DNA of 64,000 nucleotides from Thermohalobaculum sp963721105 (GCA_963721105.1 CAVRHY010000012.1:107381-171380); one strand, 5' to 3'; counted from the stretch's first letter, positions 51,355-60,272 are shown. Notes: generated by a model from the letters alone, not told the origin. A program made the numbers and translations.

Positions 51355-52733
51355 TTCGTGACCTCCGATCGGGCGGGCGCCGCTGGCCCGGTGTTCGTTG
51401 CGAGAAAGTCGATCAGGTCGCGGCGGTCCTGCGGCCCGGTGATCCGCTGCATCGGCATCTTCGAGCCGGGCGTGAAATGCGCCGGGCCCTCGGCGAACAG
51501 CCGGTCGATGGTCGTCTCGTCCCAGACGATGCCGCTGCCGGCCAGCGCGTCCGAGTAGCTGTAGCCCGCGACGCTGCCCGCCGGCCGGCCGAACAGCCGC
51601 CACAGCGTCGGCCCGGCCCGGCGCGCGCCGTCCGGCGTCAGCGTGTGGCAGACGCTGCACTTGCGCGCGAACTGGCGCTCGCCGTTCGACATCCGGGCGG
51701 GGTCGCGCAGAAAGCTGCGCCCGGCGCTCGCCAGCACGCCCTCGACCGCGTCGGAGGAGGCGGCGACCGGCCAGATCGCGGCAGCGTCGTCGATCCCGCC
51801 CGAGACCAGCCGCTTGCCGTCGGGCGTCCATGCCAGCGCCCAGATCGGCCCGCGCACCGCGGCATGAAAGTCGCGCTCGATCGCCCATGTCGCGGTGTCG
51901 ATGATCGTGACGTAGCCCTCGCCGTCGCCGACGGCCAGCAGCCGCCCGTCCGGGCCGGAGGCCAGCGCCAGGATCGGCCGGCGGTCGGTCGTCAGGTCGG
52001 CGATCTCCGCGCCGCTGTCCAGGTCCAGTGCCCGCACCGCCCCGTCGACCGCGCCATAGGCCAGCCAGCCGGCCGCCTCGTTCAGCGCCAGCCGGTTGAC
52101 GCCGAACCCGTGCCGGACCAGCACCCGCTCCTGCACGCCAGCGGCGAGGTCCCAGCGCCGCACCGTGCCGTCCTGGCTGGCGCTGTAGAGCCAGGCCCCG
52201 TCGGCCGAGAACACCGCGTCGTTGACATAGCCGTCATGGCCCTTCAGCCAGCGCACCGGCGCGTCGCCATCCAGGTCCCAGAGGCCGATCCAGCCGTCCC
52301 AGCCGCTCGTCGCCGCCCACCGCCCGTCCGGGCTGACGGCGATGTCCGCGATCTTGCCACGGTGCCCGGCGAAGGTGCGCAGCCGCTCGCCCGTCTGCAG
52401 ATCCCAGAGGATCATGTCGAAGTCGTCGCCCGCCGACAGCGCGCGGCGCCCGTCCGGCAGGAAGGCGACCGCGTCGACGGCCGCCCGGTGGCCCTCGAGC
52501 CAGCGCACCAGCCGCGCATCGCCCAGCGACCAGAGCCCGACCGAGTAATCGAAGCTGCCCGTCAGCGTGCGCGCCCCGTCCGGCGAGACGGCGATCGCCA
52601 TCACCGGCCCGCCATGCCCCTGCAAACGCGCGAACCCGTCATCGGCCCCGGCAGGCGCGCCGAGCAGCAGCGCCAGCCACGCGCCCGCGCGCCCCGCAGC
52701 GGACTGCCAGCGCCGACTTGCCGCCGCCGCCAC
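51351..52733 (-). CDS. Periplasmic WD40 repeat-cytochrome c fusion
   Basis: 460-residue protein with a signal peptide (AGAWLALLLGAPAGA) and about seven WD40 blades (for example LQGHGGPVMAIAVSPDGART, FAGHRGKIADIAVSPDGRWA and LKGHDGYVNDAVFSADGAWL), a beta-propeller of about 300 residues. It is fused to a class I cytochrome c domain with one haem motif CSVCH and a distal Met ligand probably in PGSKMPMQR. The start used is GTG 52731-52733, 6 bases after the fdhC stop. An ATG overlapping the fdhC stop is out of frame with this product. As the penultimate gene of the formate dehydrogenase unit it could accept or pass on electrons in the periplasm; that is inference. Confidence 0.82.
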   Translation of the reverse strand: MAAAASRRWQSAAGRAGAWLALLLGAPAGADDGFARLQGHGGPVMAIAVSPDGARTLTGSFDYSVGLWSLGDARLVRWLEGHRAAVDAVAFLPDGRRALSAGDDFDMILWDLQTGERLRTFAGHRGKIADIAVSPDGRWAATSGWDGWIGLWDLDGDAPVRWLKGHDGYVNDAVFSADGAWLYSASQDGTVRRWDLAAGVQERVLVRHGFGVNRLALNEAAGWLAYGAVDGAVRALDLDSGAEIADLTTDRRPILALASGPDGRLLAVGDGEGYVTIIDTATWAIERDFHAAVRGPIWALAWTPDGKRLVSGGIDDAAAIWPVAASSDAVEGVLASAGRSFLRDPARMSNGERQFARKCSVCHTLTPDGARRAGPTLWRLFGRPAGSVAGYSYSDALAGSGIVWDETTIDRLFAEGPAHFTPGSKMPMQRITGPQDRRDLIDFLATNTGPAAPARSEVTK

Positions 52734-52739
52734 GCGCTG

Positions 52740-54020
52740 TCATTCCGCCGGCGTCGTGGCGCCGTGCCCGGCGCCCGGCTGGCGCGCCTCCTGCTCGGCG
52801 ACCCACAGCGAGTGGTGCTCCTCGGCCCAGTTGAGGTCGACCCGCCCGCTGCCCATCGCCGAGAAGGCGCCCTCCATGCCGATCGTGCCGATATAGATGT
52901 GCGCCAGCACCACGACGGCCATCGCGAAGGCGATGATGCTGTGCCAGATCTCTGCGTAGTGCATTTCCTGGACTGCGCTCAGCCGGGCCGGCAGCGGCCC
53001 GCCCATGACAACGTCCGAGACGCCCCAGTCGTTCAGGACGGCGAAGGTCTTGGCGAACAGCGGCGCCTGGTAGGGAAACAGCAGCGAGATGCCGCTCAGC
53101 GAGATCGACACCCCCGTCAGGATCACCGCCCAGAAGACCAGCTTCTGCCCGGCATTGAACTTGCGCGCCGGCGGGTGCGAGCCCTTGGTGAACAGCCCGC
53201 CGCCGCGCGCCAGCCACTTCAGGTCGATCAGGCCCGGGATGTTGTGCGCGACCCACAGCACAAAGACCATCGCCAGCCCCAGCATGAAGCCCCAGGCCAT
53301 GTTGTTGTGCAGCCACTTGCCGGCCCAGGTCACGGCAGCGAAGTTCGCCTTGCCGATCACCGGCAGCACGTAGTCCCTGCCGTAGAGCAGGTTCAGCCCC
53401 GAGAGCGCCAGCAGGATGAACGAGACCGCCAGCAGCCAGTGCGCGAACCGCTCGTAGCCCTTGAAGCGCTCGATCATGACGCCGGACTTGCCGTGCTCGA
53501 TGCGGATGCGGCCGCGCAGCAGGAAGAACAGCGCCAGCAGCCCGACCGTGCCGGCCAGCGCATAGCCGCCCCATTTCTGCAGCGGCCCGCCCTTTGCGCG
53601 CCAGCGCAGCCAGCGCATGCCGTCATCCTGGACCAGCACGGCGGCCTTCTGGTCGGGGATCGACACCGTCGCGTGGTCGCCGCGCCGCATCGCCGCCCAG
53701 AAGTCCGAGACCGAGTTCGCCCCCTGCGCTCCCAGCGGCCCCTGCCCCTCCGCGGCAGCCGGCGCCGGCACCAGCCCACCGCTCCGCGCGACGCCGGGCT
53801 GCATCGGCACCGGCACGCTCGGCGGCGCGGGCGGCCGGACCGAGCCGCCGGGCAGCACGCTCTCGGGCGACGAGCCCAGGTTGACGGCATTGTCCGGCGG
53901 CCTGACCGACGACTGCGCGACCGCCTCGCCGACGGTCAGCGTCAGCTGCAGGGCCGACCCGGCCAGGATCAGGACGGCCAGGACCAGGGCCGCGGCGGCG
54001 ATGGCGACGGGACGGCGCAT
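52740..54020 (-). CDS. Formate dehydrogenase gamma subunit (cytochrome b556)
   Basis: 426-residue FdoI/FdnI-type di-haem membrane subunit that passes electrons from the iron-sulfur subunit to quinone. The first 150 residues are an exported extension (signal LVLAVLILAGSALQLTL, then Pro-rich). One helix at KWGGYALAGTVGLLALFFLL precedes the four-helix core, with haem-ligand His in ERFAHWLLAVSFILLALSG, NMAWGFMLGLAMVFVLWVAH and MHYAEIWHSIIAFAMAVVVL. It ends LNWAEEHHSLW. The ATG (54018-54020) was chosen because it begins the signal peptide. It follows fdhB by about 130 bases. Confidence 0.9.
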   Translation of the reverse strand: MRRPVAIAAAALVLAVLILAGSALQLTLTVGEAVAQSSVRPPDNAVNLGSSPESVLPGGSVRPPAPPSVPVPMQPGVARSGGLVPAPAAAEGQGPLGAQGANSVSDFWAAMRRGDHATVSIPDQKAAVLVQDDGMRWLRWRAKGGPLQKWGGYALAGTVGLLALFFLLRGRIRIEHGKSGVMIERFKGYERFAHWLLAVSFILLALSGLNLLYGRDYVLPVIGKANFAAVTWAGKWLHNNMAWGFMLGLAMVFVLWVAHNIPGLIDLKWLARGGGLFTKGSHPPARKFNAGQKLVFWAVILTGVSISLSGISLLFPYQAPLFAKTFAVLNDWGVSDVVMGGPLPARLSAVQEMHYAEIWHSIIAFAMAVVVLAHIYIGTIGMEGAFSAMGSGRVDLNWAEEHHSLWVAEQEARQPGAGHGATTPAE

Positions 54021-54151
54021 CGGTCTTCTCCAATGCGGACTGAACGGTAAGACCGCCCGGGTTGCCGGGCGGCCGGAACTGCACCGAAGGCGGGGGAACC
54101 CCCCGCCCCGCGCATCGGCAAGGCCTCGCCGGTGGGGTTCTACCCCACCAA

Positions 54152-54745
54152 TCAGCTGCCCTTCTGGCTGTAGGCGGTGCCCCAGCCCCAGGCGCCCGAG
54201 CCGAAGCCGCGGGCGACGACGCGCTCGCGGTAGATCTTCGACACCTCGTCGCCGTCGCCGGCCAGCAGCGCCTTGGTCGAGCACATCTCGGCGCAGATCG
54301 GCAGCTTGCCCTCGGCGATCCGGTTCCGGCCGTATTTCTGGAACTCGGCCGCCGACATGTCCTCCTCCGGCCCGCCATTGCAGAAGGTGCACTTGTCCAT
54401 CTTGCCGCGGCTGCCGAAATTGCCCGCCTGCGGGTACTGCGGCGCGCCGAACGGGCAGGCGTAGAAGCAGTAGCCGCAGCCGATGCAGAGGTCCTTCGAG
54501 TGCAGGACGACGCCGTCATCGGTCTGGTAGAAGCAGTCGACCGGGCAGACCGCCATGCAGGGCGCGTCCGAGCAGTGCATGCAGGCGACCGAGATCGTCC
54601 GCTCGCCGGGCTTGCCGTCGTTGATCGTCACGACCCGGCGCCGGTTGATGCCCCAAGGCACCTCGTGCTCGTTCTTGCAGGCGGTGACGCAGGCGTTGCA
54701 CTCGATGCACCGCTCTGCGTCGCAGAGAAACTTTGCGCGTGCCAT
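54152..54745 (-). CDS. Formate dehydrogenase beta subunit (4Fe-4S)
   Basis: 197-residue electron-transfer subunit with four ferredoxin-type cysteine groups: CIECNACVTACK, CMHCSDAPCMAVCPVDCF, CIGCGYCFYACPFGAP and a late group containing CTFCNG and CAEMC. They would hold four [4Fe-4S] clusters passing electrons from the catalytic to the cytochrome subunit. The ATG at 54743-54745 is 11 bases after the fdhA stop. No transmembrane anchor, so it resembles the shorter FdhB/HybA form rather than E. coli FdnH. Confidence 0.92.
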   Translation of the reverse strand: MARAKFLCDAERCIECNACVTACKNEHEVPWGINRRRVVTINDGKPGERTISVACMHCSDAPCMAVCPVDCFYQTDDGVVLHSKDLCIGCGYCFYACPFGAPQYPQAGNFGSRGKMDKCTFCNGGPEEDMSAAEFQKYGRNRIAEGKLPICAEMCSTKALLAGDGDEVSKIYRERVVARGFGSGAWGWGTAYSQKGS

Positions 54746-54756
54746 TCGATCCCCCC

Positions 54757-57675
54757 TCAGGACTTCATGATCTTGCAGAGCGTGGCCTTGGTCTCCTGCA
54801 TCTGGGTGACCGAGTCGTAGCCATAGGTCTGCGCGGTGTTGCTCGCCTCGCCCAGCACGATGGGGTCGGCGCCCGAGGGATACTTGTCCCGCAGGTCCTT
54901 GCCCTGGAAGTGCCCGCCGAAGTGGAAGGGCATGAACGCGACGCCGCGCCCGACCCGGTCGGTGACCATCGCGGCGACCTTGACCTTGCCGCCCTCCGGC
55001 CCCTCGACCCAGACCTGCTCGCCGTCCCTGATGCCCAGCGTGTTGGCATCGTAGGGGTTCATCTCGACGAACATCTCCTGCTGCAACTCGGCCAGCCACG
55101 GGTTCGACCGCGTCTCGTCGCCGCCGCCCTCGTACTCGACCAGCCGGCCCGAGGTCAGGATGATCGGGTAGTCCTTGGAGAAGTCCTTGTTCTGGATCGA
55201 GGCATAGAGCGTCGGCACGCGCCAGGACTTGCGGTCGTCATAGGTCGGGTAGTCCGCCACAAGGTCGCGCCGCGGCGTGTAGAGCGGCTCGCGATGCACC
55301 GGCACCGGGTCGGGGAAGTTCCAGACCACGGTGCGCGCCTTGGCGTTGCCGTAGGGGGCGCAGCCATGCTTGATCGCGACGCGCTGGATGCCGCCCGACA
55401 GGTCGGTCTTCCAGTTGACGCCGCCGACCTTCTCCGGGTCGTTCGATCCGGCAACCTTCTCGATCGCCGCCCGCTCCTCCTCCGTCAGGTCGCCGTCCCA
55501 GCCGAGCTCGGTCAGCATCTTCATGGTGAACTCGGGATACCCGTCCTGGATCTCCGAGCCGACCGGGTAGACGCCCTCGGCCAGCAGGTTCTGCCCGTCC
55601 CGCTCGACGCCGAAGCGGGCGCGGAAGCCCATGCCGCCCTCCGCCACCGGGATCGAGATGTCGTAGAGGTTGGCCGAGCCCGGATGCCCCATCTCGGCGG
55701 TGCCCCAGCACGGCCAGGGCAGGCCGTAATAATCGCCGTCGGCCGGCCCGCCCAGCGCGCGCAGCGTCGTCCGGTCGAAGGTGTGCTGGTTGGCCATGTG
55801 CGTCTTCAGCCGCTCGGGGCTCTGGCCGGTATAGCCGACCGTCCACATGCCGCGGTTGAACTCGCGCGTCAGGTCCTCGACGCTCGGCTCGCCCTTGTCG
55901 TCCCGCGCGATGTTGCGGAAGATCCGGTCGGCAAAGCCGAACTTGTCGGCGAACTTCGCCATGATGACGTGGTCGGGCAGGCTCTCGAACAGCGGCTCGA
56001 ACACCTTGTCGCGCCATTGCAGCGAGCGGTTCGACGCGGTCACCGATCCGTAGGTCTCGAACTGCGTCGAGGCCGGCAGCAGGTAGACCCCGTCGGTCCG
56101 GTCGTGCATGACCGCGCTGACCGTCGGGTAGGGATCGACCACGACCAGCAGGTCCAGCTTCTCCATCGCGGTCTTCATCTCGGGCCCGCGCGTCTGGCTG
56201 TTCGGCGCGTGGCCCCAGAACACCATCGCCCGCAGGTTGTCCGGCTGGTCGATGTTCTCCTTGTCCTCCAGCACGCCGTCGATCCAGCGGCTGACCGTGA
56301 TGCCGCTCTCGTTCATCATCAGCCGGTCGGCGCCGTCCTTGCCGGCGCCCGGCATGGTGGCGAAGCGGCCCTTCAGCCAGTCCAGCTCCTCGTCCCAGAC
56401 GCGCGCCCAGTGCGCCCACGAGCCCGGCGCCAGCCCGTAATAGCCGGGCAGCGTGTCGGCAAGCACGCCCAGGTCGGTCGCGCCCTGCACGTTGTCATGG
56501 CCGCGGAAGATGTTGGCCCCGCCGCCCGCCATGCCGATGTTGCCGAGCGCGAGCTGCAGCGCGCAGTAGGCGCGGGTGTTGTTGTTGCCGCTGTGGTGCT
56601 GGGTGCCGCCCATGCACCAGATCAGCGTCGCCGGGCGGTTGTTCGCCAGGGTGCGGGCGACGCGCTGCAGCTGGCTGCCGGGCACGCCGGTGACGCGCTC
56701 GACCTCCTCCGGCGTCCAGCGCGCGACCTCGGCCTGCACCTGGTCCATGCCCCAGACGCGGGTGCGGATGTACTCCTTGTCCTCCCAGCCGTTCTGGAAG
56801 ATGTGCCAGAGCACGCCCCAGATCAGCGCGACGTCGGTGCCCGAGCGGAAGCGGACATACTCGTCGGCATGCGCCGCGGTGCGCGTGAAGCGCGGGTCGC
56901 AGACGATCAGGTCGGCGTTGTTCTCCTCCTTGGCCTTCAGGAGGTGCATCATCGAGACCGGGTGCGCCTCGGCCGGGTTGCCGCCGATCAGGAAGATCGC
57001 GCGGCTGTTGTGGATGTCGTTGTAGCTGTTCGTCATCGCGCCGTAGCCCCAGGTGTTCGCGACACCTGCGACCGTCGTCGAGTGGCAGATCCGCGCCTGG
57101 TGGTCGACGTTGTTCGACCCCCAGTAGGCCGCGAACTTGCGGAACAGGTAGGCCTGCTCGTTCGAGTGCTTGGCCGAGCCCAGCCAGTAGACGCTGTCGG
57201 GACCGTTCTGCTCGCGGATCTCGAGCATCTTGTCGCCGATCTCGTTGATGGCGTCTTCCCAGCTGATGCGCTGGTATTTGCCGTCGACCAGCTTCATCGG
57301 GTATTTCAGCCGCCGCTCGCCATGCGCGTGCTCGCGCACGCTGGCGCCCTTGGCGCAGTGCGCGCCCAGGTTGAACGGGCTGTCCCAGCCGGGCTCCTGC
57401 CCGGTCCAGACGCCGTCCTGCACCTCGGCCAGCACGGTGCAGCCGACCGAGCAGTGCGTGCAGACCGACTTGCGGATCTCGACCGCGCCGCTCGCGGCGC
57501 CGGCCGCGTTGGCGCGCGTCACCGTCCCCCCGGTCGCGGCGATCGCCGCCAGCCCGCCGATCGCCAGCCCCGAGCCGCGCAGGAACGCGCGCCGGTCGAC
57601 GCGCGCCGCGGTGATCGACGCCAGGATGGACTCGTTCCGTGGGCGCCCTGCCGCCTCGGTCTTCTTCCTGAGCAT
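54757..57675 (-). CDS. Formate dehydrogenase catalytic subunit (Mo/W-bis-MGD), cysteine form
   Basis: 972-residue molybdopterin oxidoreductase oxidising formate to CO2. A twin-arginine signal is at 28-33 (RRAFLR), with hydrophobic core GLAIGGLAAIAA, so the enzyme is exported folded to the periplasm. The proximal [4Fe-4S] cysteines are C72, C75, C79 and C107. The metal ligand is Cys197 in ARICHSTTVAG, where selenoprotein relatives have Sec; the adjacent His198 is the usual catalytic His. Cofactor-binding segments include IFLIGGNPAEAHPVSMMH and MGGTQHHSGNNNTRA. Intact, with a good ribosome-binding site (GGGAGG). Confidence 0.95.
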   Translation of the reverse strand: MLRKKTEAAGRPRNESILASITAARVDRRAFLRGSGLAIGGLAAIAATGGTVTRANAAGAASGAVEIRKSVCTHCSVGCTVLAEVQDGVWTGQEPGWDSPFNLGAHCAKGASVREHAHGERRLKYPMKLVDGKYQRISWEDAINEIGDKMLEIREQNGPDSVYWLGSAKHSNEQAYLFRKFAAYWGSNNVDHQARICHSTTVAGVANTWGYGAMTNSYNDIHNSRAIFLIGGNPAEAHPVSMMHLLKAKEENNADLIVCDPRFTRTAAHADEYVRFRSGTDVALIWGVLWHIFQNGWEDKEYIRTRVWGMDQVQAEVARWTPEEVERVTGVPGSQLQRVARTLANNRPATLIWCMGGTQHHSGNNNTRAYCALQLALGNIGMAGGGANIFRGHDNVQGATDLGVLADTLPGYYGLAPGSWAHWARVWDEELDWLKGRFATMPGAGKDGADRLMMNESGITVSRWIDGVLEDKENIDQPDNLRAMVFWGHAPNSQTRGPEMKTAMEKLDLLVVVDPYPTVSAVMHDRTDGVYLLPASTQFETYGSVTASNRSLQWRDKVFEPLFESLPDHVIMAKFADKFGFADRIFRNIARDDKGEPSVEDLTREFNRGMWTVGYTGQSPERLKTHMANQHTFDRTTLRALGGPADGDYYGLPWPCWGTAEMGHPGSANLYDISIPVAEGGMGFRARFGVERDGQNLLAEGVYPVGSEIQDGYPEFTMKMLTELGWDGDLTEEERAAIEKVAGSNDPEKVGGVNWKTDLSGGIQRVAIKHGCAPYGNAKARTVVWNFPDPVPVHREPLYTPRRDLVADYPTYDDRKSWRVPTLYASIQNKDFSKDYPIILTSGRLVEYEGGGDETRSNPWLAELQQEMFVEMNPYDANTLGIRDGEQVWVEGPEGGKVKVAAMVTDRVGRGVAFMPFHFGGHFQGKDLRDKYPSGADPIVLGEASNTAQTYGYDSVTQMQETKATLCKIMKS

Positions 57676-57782
57676 TCCCTGTCTCCCTCCCCAAACGACG
57701 GTCCGCCCACGGCGGAAAACGTCAGTCCGCTCCCGGCGCGCTCCGGGCCGGTGGCGTCACCGCCACCCGCCCGGCCCCCGCG

Positions 57783-57980
57783 TCAGAAGCGTGCCGAGTC
57801 GTAATATTTCCTGCTGTGCTCCGTCTCGCGCAGGCCGGCCCCGGCCGGCTCGGCCGCCCCCTCCGCCGCTGCCGCCGGCGCCGCGACCGCCGCCACGGCG
57901 GCAGCCGGCGCCCCGGCCACGGCGAGCCTGAGGAAATCGCGGCGGCTGGCCGCCTTCTCGTCGCCCGTCCCAGTGCTCAT
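57783..57980 (-). CDS. Small Tat-signal protein of the formate dehydrogenase region
   Basis: 65-residue protein with twin-arginine motif SRRDFLRLAVAGAPAAAVAA and a short hydrophilic end, RETEHSRKYYDSARF. It matches the formate-dehydrogenase-region Tat-target family, whose members lie directly upstream of fdhA. The ending KYYDSARF is typical. It probably accompanies maturation or transport of the complex; the exact function is unknown. It lies 107 bases before fdhA. Confidence 0.82.
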   Translation of the reverse strand: MSTGTGDEKAASRRDFLRLAVAGAPAAAVAAVAAPAAAAEGAAEPAGAGLRETEHSRKYYDSARF

Positions 57981-58059
57981 CGCGTCACTCCCCCATTCCC
58001 AATGCCGCCCCCATGCGGCGCAACCGGCGCGGGCGTCACCGCCCGCCCCCGAGGCACCG

Positions 58060-58638
58060 TCAGGCGCCCATGCGGAACGCCTCGCGCTCGATCTCGACGA
58101 AGGCTCGCCCGATCGCGCCGACCGGCGCGTAGAAGACCGACCCCTTGGCGCTCTCGAGGTCGCCGAAGAAGTGCCCCGCCCAGGGCGCCAGGTGCGCCGC
58201 GAAGAACTCGCGCTGCGTGGCCAGCCCCGCCGGCTGGCCGAAGCGGCCGCGGATCAGCCCGGCCATCATCTCGCAGAGGCTGGCAATGTTGTCCTCGGGT
58301 TCGTGCACGTCGGGCGAGCGCGCGATGCCGAGCCGCCCCATGTCGCGGCGCAGCAGCGCCAGCGGCTTCTCGTGCAGGAACCCGGTCTGGTAATACGAGG
58401 CGTAGGGCAAGAGCTCGCCGCGCACGAGGCCGATGAACAGCACGTCGTACTCGGTCCTGACGGCCTGCTGCGGCATCTGCCGCGCCAGCCGCGCCAGCGC
58501 CCTGACCGACCGCCCGAGCGCGCCCTCGTCGCCGTCCAGCCCGGCGACGCGCGCCAGCAACTCGGCCGAAGGCGGCCGCGCCAGCAGGGTGCCAAGCAGG
58601 TCATAGAGATCGGCGCGGAGAGCGTCCTCCTCCGCCAC
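58060..58638 (-). CDS. TorD/DmsD-family molybdoenzyme chaperone
   Basis: 192-residue all-helical cytoplasmic chaperone that binds Tat signal peptides and aids cofactor insertion. Segments: RADLYDLLGTLLARPP at the N-terminus, YDVLFIGLVRGELLPYASYY with the family motif, DVHEPEDNIASLCEMMAGLI containing the E-P-x-D-H-like site, and PWAGHFFGDLESAKGSVFY. Intact and in the same direction as fdhA, so FdhA is the obvious client. Confidence 0.9.
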   Translation of the reverse strand: MAEEDALRADLYDLLGTLLARPPSAELLARVAGLDGDEGALGRSVRALARLARQMPQQAVRTEYDVLFIGLVRGELLPYASYYQTGFLHEKPLALLRRDMGRLGIARSPDVHEPEDNIASLCEMMAGLIRGRFGQPAGLATQREFFAAHLAPWAGHFFGDLESAKGSVFYAPVGAIGRAFVEIEREAFRMGA

Positions 58639-58796
58639 GTGGGCGGACAGCCGGTTCTGGCAAGCCCATCCATCCTCCCCCGAGCGCCCGGCGTCGCCGG
58701 ATCGTTGGGGGAAACGCTACCGGCCTTTGCCGGCGCGGTCAACATGGACGAAGGGTCGATGGTAAAACGCCCGGCTTCGCCGGATGGTTCCCGCCC

Positions 58797-59554
58797 TCAC
58801 CCCTCGAAGCGGAACCGCATCCGCTGCGGCCGGGCCGCGGCCTCTCCCGATGCATCGGCGACACCACCGGCGGGCTCACGGGGGTCGCGCGCCGCCGCCT
58901 CTGCCCCCTGCCCGGCCGGCGCCTCCGGCCACTCCCGCTCCGGCGGCCCGCTCTCCGCCGCCCCGGACGCATCGCCGGCCCCGGCCGGGTGCTCCGCACC
59001 GGCGGGGTCGCCCTCGCCCGCCCCCGCCTCCTGCCCGGCCGCCTCCTGCCCGGCCGCCTCCTGCCCGGCCGCCTCCTGCCCGCTGCCTCCGGCCGGCCGC
59101 CTCCTGCTCGGCCGGCTCCGGCTCGTCGCGCAGCATCCCCTTGCCGACCCTGTAGGCCGTCTTCAGGTTGGGCACGACGGTCGCGGCGTCGGTAAAGTCC
59201 TGCTCGTAGTCGTTCAGCCCGTCCAGGTTGGCAAGCACAGGGTCGGTCAGCCACAGCCGGCGCAACGCCCGCCTGCGCAGCGCCGCCGGCACCGCGGCCT
59301 TCATGAAGGCTGCAAAATCGTCGCCCTTCACCAGCGAGTCCGGGTCGGGCAGCCCCAGCGCCTCCAGCACCTCCGCCTCGGTCTTCGGCGGCTCCGCCGG
59401 CAGTTCGGCCGCCGCCGGCCCGGCCACGGGCGACTCGTCCACCGCGGGCTCCGGTTCGTCCCGCGCCTTCAGCTTGCGCTCGGACCAGCGGCCCAGGAAC
59501 CCGGCGTCCCCGTCGCGCGCGGGGGGGCGCCGCGCCCCCGTCCCGCCGGCTCAT
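58797..59554 (-). CDS. DUF3306 protein, two frameshifts
   Basis: About 252-residue protein of DUF3306, which co-occurs with DUF3305 and formate dehydrogenase genes; function unknown. The N-terminus after correction reads GDAGFLGRWSERKLKARDEP. The core has KTEAEVLEALGLPDPDSLVK, GDDFAAFMKAAVPAALRRRA, LRRLWLTDPVLANLDGLNDY and NLKTAYRVGKGML. The end is Gly/Ala/Glu-rich with GQEAA repeats and finishes QRMRFRFEG. Frames change near 59524, in a run of seven G on the plus strand, and near 59095. Its start overlaps the DUF3305 stop by 4 bases. Confidence 0.8.
59026..59085. repeat. 15-bp tandem repeat inside the DUF3306 gene
   Basis: Three exact copies of gcctcctgcccggcc (59026-59040, 59041-59055, 59056-59070) and a fourth degenerate copy (59071-59085). 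On the coding strand they specify Gly-Gln-Glu-Ala-Ala units. The repeat is in phase with codons and prone to slippage. Confidence 0.9.
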
Positions 59555-60171
59555 TGCACCGTCCTCCGCCTGCCCGTCGGCGCGTCGTAGACGCCGCCCT
59601 CGCGCGCCGGCGCCTCGCCTTGCTCCCGGCCCGCGTCCTTCCACTGCCCGCGCCTGCGCTTGACGAACGCCTCCTCGCGATGGTGCCGCTCGACAAAGGC
59701 CGAGAGCCAGGCGACCAGCGCCGGCGGCATGGGCACCGACTCGACGATGTCCTCGCCGTTGTCCAGGTGGTCCTGCGCGTGAAACGCCGAGGCGGTCACG
59801 CCGAACACCTCGACGCCGTGTGGCCCCTCGGCCGGGCGCAGGATGACCCAGACGCTGGGCGGCTCGCTCGCCAGCGCGACGCGGTAGCCCTCGGTCTCGG
59901 CGCGGTGCACTTCCAGCACCACCGTCGCCGCGTGGTACTCGACCGCCTCGCCGCCGGCCACGGCCTCGCGGCGCATCTCGTGCCAGTCGGCAGGCCCCGC
60001 GCCGGGCAGCACGGCGACCGGCCGCCAGACCCATTTCGCCCAGCGGGTCACCCCCGGCTGGCGGCGGATCACGACGCCCAGCGGCATCCGCGCCACGCGG
60101 CCGCCCAGCCCGTCGTCCCCGGCAACCCCGGGAACCCCGGCCGCCCCATCCCTGTCGGCTGCATCGCCCAT
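59551..60171 (-). CDS. DUF3305 protein
   Basis: 206-residue cytoplasmic protein of DUF3305, paired with DUF3306 in formate dehydrogenase loci; function unknown. Family segments: MPLGVVIRRQPGVTRWAKWV, WRPVAVLPGAGPADW, YRVALASEPPSVWVILRP and GVTASAFHAQDHLDNGEDIV. The end is basic (VKRRRGQWKDAG). The start at ATG 60169-60171 has GGAGAGG before it. It appears to be the first gene of the formate dehydrogenase unit. The divergent ferredoxin-like gene starts 157 bases away. Confidence 0.88.
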   Translation of the reverse strand: MGDAADRDGAAGVPGVAGDDGLGGRVARMPLGVVIRRQPGVTRWAKWVWRPVAVLPGAGPADWHEMRREAVAGGEAVEYHAATVVLEVHRAETEGYRVALASEPPSVWVILRPAEGPHGVEVFGVTASAFHAQDHLDNGEDIVESVPMPPALVAWLSAFVERHHREEAFVKRRRGQWKDAGREQGEAPAREGGVYDAPTGRRRTVQ

Positions 60172-60257
60172 GCGCGCCTCTCCGTCTCCTCCGCAAGTAA
60201 TGCGCCCGGCCCCGGACCCAGGACAATGTGAAACTTCGACGCCCCGGCCGGGCTTGT

Positions 60258-60272
60258 GCTGCGACACGCAGC
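60258..60272. promoter_or_regulatory. Perfect inverted repeat in the divergent formate dehydrogenase promoter region
   Basis: GCTGCG-ACA-CGCAGC, a 15-base perfect palindrome midway between the divergent DUF3305 and ferredoxin-like genes. Position and symmetry suit an operator for a dimeric regulator. No regulator gene lies in the window and I do not recognise the motif. Confidence 0.45.

Noticed and set aside
54757..57675. A selenocysteine codon and SECIS element in fdhA
   Set aside because: The catalytic position is encoded by an ordinary Cys codon and the frame is continuous.
54733..57804. A 1,023-codon open frame on the plus strand opposite fdhA
   Set aside because: The minus strand encodes an unmistakable molybdopterin oxidoreductase. 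The antisense frame is Arg/His/Asp-rich with no family resemblance, an effect of high GC at third codon positions.
59026..59085. Regular short repeats as a possible CRISPR array
   Set aside because: Units are contiguous 15-mers with no spacers and lie in phase within a coding region.
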